Below, in pieces: positions 5,858-7,613 of a stretch of DNA of 7,613 bases. The position numbers were made by a program, and so were the translations under genes. Every line of letters begins with the position of its first letter. Positions within the stretch are counted from its first letter, which is position 1. The notes under the pieces were generated by a model, which was given only the letters and a program-made list of their open reading frames with translations, was not told where the DNA came from and ran no database searches. This DNA is from an uncultured Eubacteriales bacterium (GTDB lineage: Bacteria > Bacillota > Clostridia > Christensenellales > Aristaeellaceae): the NCBI GenBank assembly GCA_900553905.1, contig USFL01000068.1:1-7613 (forward strand), read 5' to 3'.

Positions 5858-6871
5858 ATGAAGAAGCTGTTTGCTCTGTTCCTTTGCGCCGTCATGGCCC
5901 TGAGCATGGCCTGCGCCACCGCTGAAACCGCCCCTGAAGAGACCGGCAAGCTGGTTTTGTACAGCCCGCTGACCACCTCCATGATCGAAAACATGCTGGC
6001 CATGTTTGAGGCCGACACCGGCATCAAGACCGAGTGCCTCGCCATGGGCACGGGCGATGCCCTCAAGCGCATCGCCGCCGAAAGCGAAAATCCGCAGTGC
6101 GACATTCTCTGGTCCGGCACCATCGGCACCGTGAAAAACAGCAGCCAGTACTTCCAGGATTACACCTGCGCCAACGAGGACGCCTTCTATGAGGAATACC
6201 GCAACGTCGAGGGCAACCTGACCCGCTTTGATTGCGTGCCCTCCGTCATCATGATCAACACCGACCTCATCGGCGACATCGAAATCAACGGCTATGCCGA
6301 CCTGCTCAACCCCGAGCTCAAGGGCAAGATCGTCTTTGCCGACCCGCAGGCCTCTTCCTCCTCCTTTGAGCACCTGGTCAACATGCTCTACGCCATGGGC
6401 ACCGACGGCCAGCCCAACGGCTGGGACTATGTGCGCGAGTTCTGCAAGCAGCTGCCCAATGGCTGCGTGAACAGCTCCTCCGCCGTGTACAAGGGAGTCG
6501 CTGACGGCGAGTACGCCGTGGGCCTGACCTTCGAGCAGGGCGCCGCCACCTATGTATCCCAGGGCAACATCAAGGTCGTCTACATGGAGGAAGGCGTCAT
6601 CATCCGCGGCGACGGCGTCTACATCGTCAAGGACTGCCCCAACCTGGACAGCGCCCAGAAGTTCGTCGATTGGCTGACCGGCTATGAGGCCCAGACCTAC
6701 ATGAACGAAACCCAGTTCCGCCGCACCATCCGTACCGACGTGCCCGAAACCGACGCCATGCAGAGCATGTCCACCATCAACGTGATCACCGACGACGAAA
6801 CCATCGCTTCCGAAAACAAGACCGACTGGATCGAGCAGTTCCAGGATGCCCTGGTGGACGCCGCCGAGTAA
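5858..6871 (+). CDS. ABC transporter substrate-binding protein, ferric-iron/phosphonate class (COG1840-like)
   Basis: This 337-residue exported protein captures a solute outside the cell and delivers it to an ABC permease. Residues 1-22 form a signal peptide (Lys-Lys, hydrophobic core, Ala-Thr-Ala). Cys19 follows Ser-Met-Ala, a poor lipobox, so lipid anchoring is uncertain. The mature part follows the AfuA/FutA-type pattern: LVLYSPLTTSMIENMLAMFE at the start, FADPQASSSS mid-protein, SSSAVYKGVADGEYAVGLTFE, and finally GDGVYIVKDCPNLDSAQKFV. I do not see the adjacent tyrosines that bind Fe(III) in FbpA/FutA, so 2-aminoethylphosphonate or another anion-like solute is equally possible. The ATG at 5858 was preferred over 5837 because AAAGGGGA (5843-5850) precedes it at good spacing and the signal peptide starts there. 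The ATPase gene follows 111 bases later. GC-ending codons dominate, as expected for an abundant protein. Confidence 0.87.
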   Translation: MKKLFALFLCAVMALSMACATAETAPEETGKLVLYSPLTTSMIENMLAMFEADTGIKTECLAMGTGDALKRIAAESENPQCDILWSGTIGTVKNSSQYFQDYTCANEDAFYEEYRNVEGNLTRFDCVPSVIMINTDLIGDIEINGYADLLNPELKGKIVFADPQASSSSFEHLVNMLYAMGTDGQPNGWDYVREFCKQLPNGCVNSSSAVYKGVADGEYAVGLTFEQGAATYVSQGNIKVVYMEEGVIIRGDGVYIVKDCPNLDSAQKFVDWLTGYEAQTYMNETQFRRTIRTDVPETDAMQSMSTINVITDDETIASENKTDWIEQFQDALVDAAE

Positions 6872-6888
6872 CTTTTCCCACGCTTTGC

Positions 6889-6952
6889 AAGCTGCTGTGA
6901 TGGCCTCCGGGGCGGCAGGTCCGATCCCCTGCCGCCTCCCTCACAACAGCTT
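6889..6952 (+). promoter_or_regulatory. Large intercistronic hairpin between binding-protein and ATPase genes
   Basis: An outer stem (AAGCTG 6889-6894 with CAGCTT 6947-6952, and TGTGA 6896-6900 with TCACA 6941-6945, one mismatch) encloses an inner stem (GGCGGCAGG 6911-6919 with CCTGCCGCC 6928-6936, plus two more pairs) capped by an eight-base loop. The downstream TTCTTTCATT is T-rich but broken, so termination would be partial at best. Such structures between a binding-protein gene and the next transporter gene commonly stabilise the upstream mRNA or lower downstream expression. Confidence 0.6.
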
Positions 6953-6982
6953 CTTTCATTATCAAAAAGAGGTGTGCGACGT

Positions 6983-7613
6983 ATGAGCGTATCTATTGCC
7001 ATTGACCATGTAGTCAAAAAATTCGGTGAAAACGTCATCATCCCTGATTTGACCGCCAACATCAAAAACGGCGAGCTCTTCACTTTGCTCGGACCCTCCG
7101 GCTGCGGCAAAACCACGCTGCTTCGCATGATCGCGGGCTTCAACTCCATCGAGGGCGGCACCATCGCCTTCGGCGACCAGGTCATCAACGACGTGCCCGC
7201 CTACAAGCGCAACATCGGCATGGTATTCCAAAGCTACGCCATCTTCCCCCACCTGACCGTCCGCAAAAACGTCGAGTACGGCCTCCGGCTTCGCAACATT
7301 TCCAAGGATGAAATGAAGAAGCGCACCGATGAAATGCTCGCCCTGGTGCACATCGACGAGTATCAGGACCGTCTGCCCGAACGCCTCTCCGGCGGCCAGC
7401 AGCAGCGCGTGGCGCTGGCCCGCGCCATCGTCATCCACCCGCAGGTGCTGCTCATGGACGAGCCGCTGTCCAACCTAGACGCCAAGCTGCGCATCGAAAT
7501 GCGCAGCGTGATTCACGACATCCAGCGCCAGGTGGGCATCACCACCGTCTACGTCACCCACGACCAGGAGGAGGCGCTGGCCATCTCCGACCGCATCGCG
7601 GTGATGAACAAGG
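6983..7613 (+). CDS. ABC transporter ATP-binding protein (FbpC/PotA-type), 3' end outside window
   Basis: The first 210 residues of an importer ATPase are present; the gene runs off the right edge. It hydrolyses ATP at the inner face of the membrane to drive uptake of the solute bound by the preceding protein. All nucleotide-binding motifs appear in order: Walker A GPSGCGKTT (37-45), Q-loop Gln83 in VFQSYAIFPHLTV, ABC signature LSGGQQQR (135-142), Walker B LLMDEP (156-161, Glu160 catalytic), D-loop SNLD (163-166) and switch His193. The YAIFPHLTV and PLSNLDAKLR signatures place it in the iron/polyamine/phosphonate/maltose ATPase branch, which normally has about 350 residues with a C-terminal TOBE domain. 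AGAGGTG (6968-6974) precedes the ATG by eight bases. A permease gene is expected next, since a binding protein and ATPase cannot import without one. Confidence 0.93.
   Translation, partial: MSVSIAIDHVVKKFGENVIIPDLTANIKNGELFTLLGPSGCGKTTLLRMIAGFNSIEGGTIAFGDQVINDVPAYKRNIGMVFQSYAIFPHLTVRKNVEYGLRLRNISKDEMKKRTDEMLALVHIDEYQDRLPERLSGGQQQRVALARAIVIHPQVLLMDEPLSNLDAKLRIEMRSVIHDIQRQVGITTVYVTHDQEEALAISDRIAVMNK

Overview
The window looks like chromosomal DNA from a GC-rich anaerobic member of the Firmicutes, probably class Clostridia. The reasons are strong purine-rich ribosome binding sites (GGAGGT, GAGGAGGA, GGGAGG), sigma-A-type promoters, short Lys-Lys-starting signal peptides, a PgcA-type sugar mutase, and a secreted flavin-loaded reductase of a type common in gut Clostridia. 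No genus can be named from the sequence alone. Coding DNA has strongly G/C-biased third positions, which opens long false frames on the opposite strand. The intergenic promoter regions are clearly AT-richer.

Layout from left to right. (1) Bases 1-40, minus strand: the first 13 codons of a gene leaving the window, probably a class I SAM-dependent methyltransferase, with its own RBS and promoter. (2) Bases 41-405: a gene-poor stretch that may hold the stub of a histidine kinase C-terminus, then the promoter of the next gene. (3) 406-1332: a LysR-family regulator. (4) 1420-3765: a secreted 781-residue flavoprotein with two N-terminal FMN-binding modules and a fumarate-reductase-like FAD domain, closed by a strong terminator. 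(5) 3961-5631: a single-gene phosphohexomutase unit (pgcA type), also with its own terminator. (6) 5858 to the right edge: the start of an ABC importer operon of the ferric-iron/phosphonate class, with a binding protein, a large intercistronic hairpin and a truncated ATPase gene. The permease is expected just beyond the edge.

How the genes work together. The LysR gene and the flavoprotein look like a regulator-target pair: they are co-directional, 87 bases apart, and a perfect inverted repeat in the last codons of the regulator gene lies about 67 bases upstream of the predicted flavoprotein transcription start, where LysR proteins usually bind. The flavoprotein is probably a cell-surface terminal reductase that receives electrons through covalently bound FMN and passes them to an unknown acceptor. 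Three of the four active-site residues I recall for classical fumarate reductase appear to be absent, so fumarate is an unlikely substrate. The mutase is housekeeping carbohydrate metabolism, and the ABC importer is a separate transport unit.

I saw no CRISPR array, insertion sequence, tRNA or rRNA. The most noteworthy items are the diverged active site of the flavoprotein, the putative LysR operator, and the hairpins in the leader and between the genes of the ABC operon.
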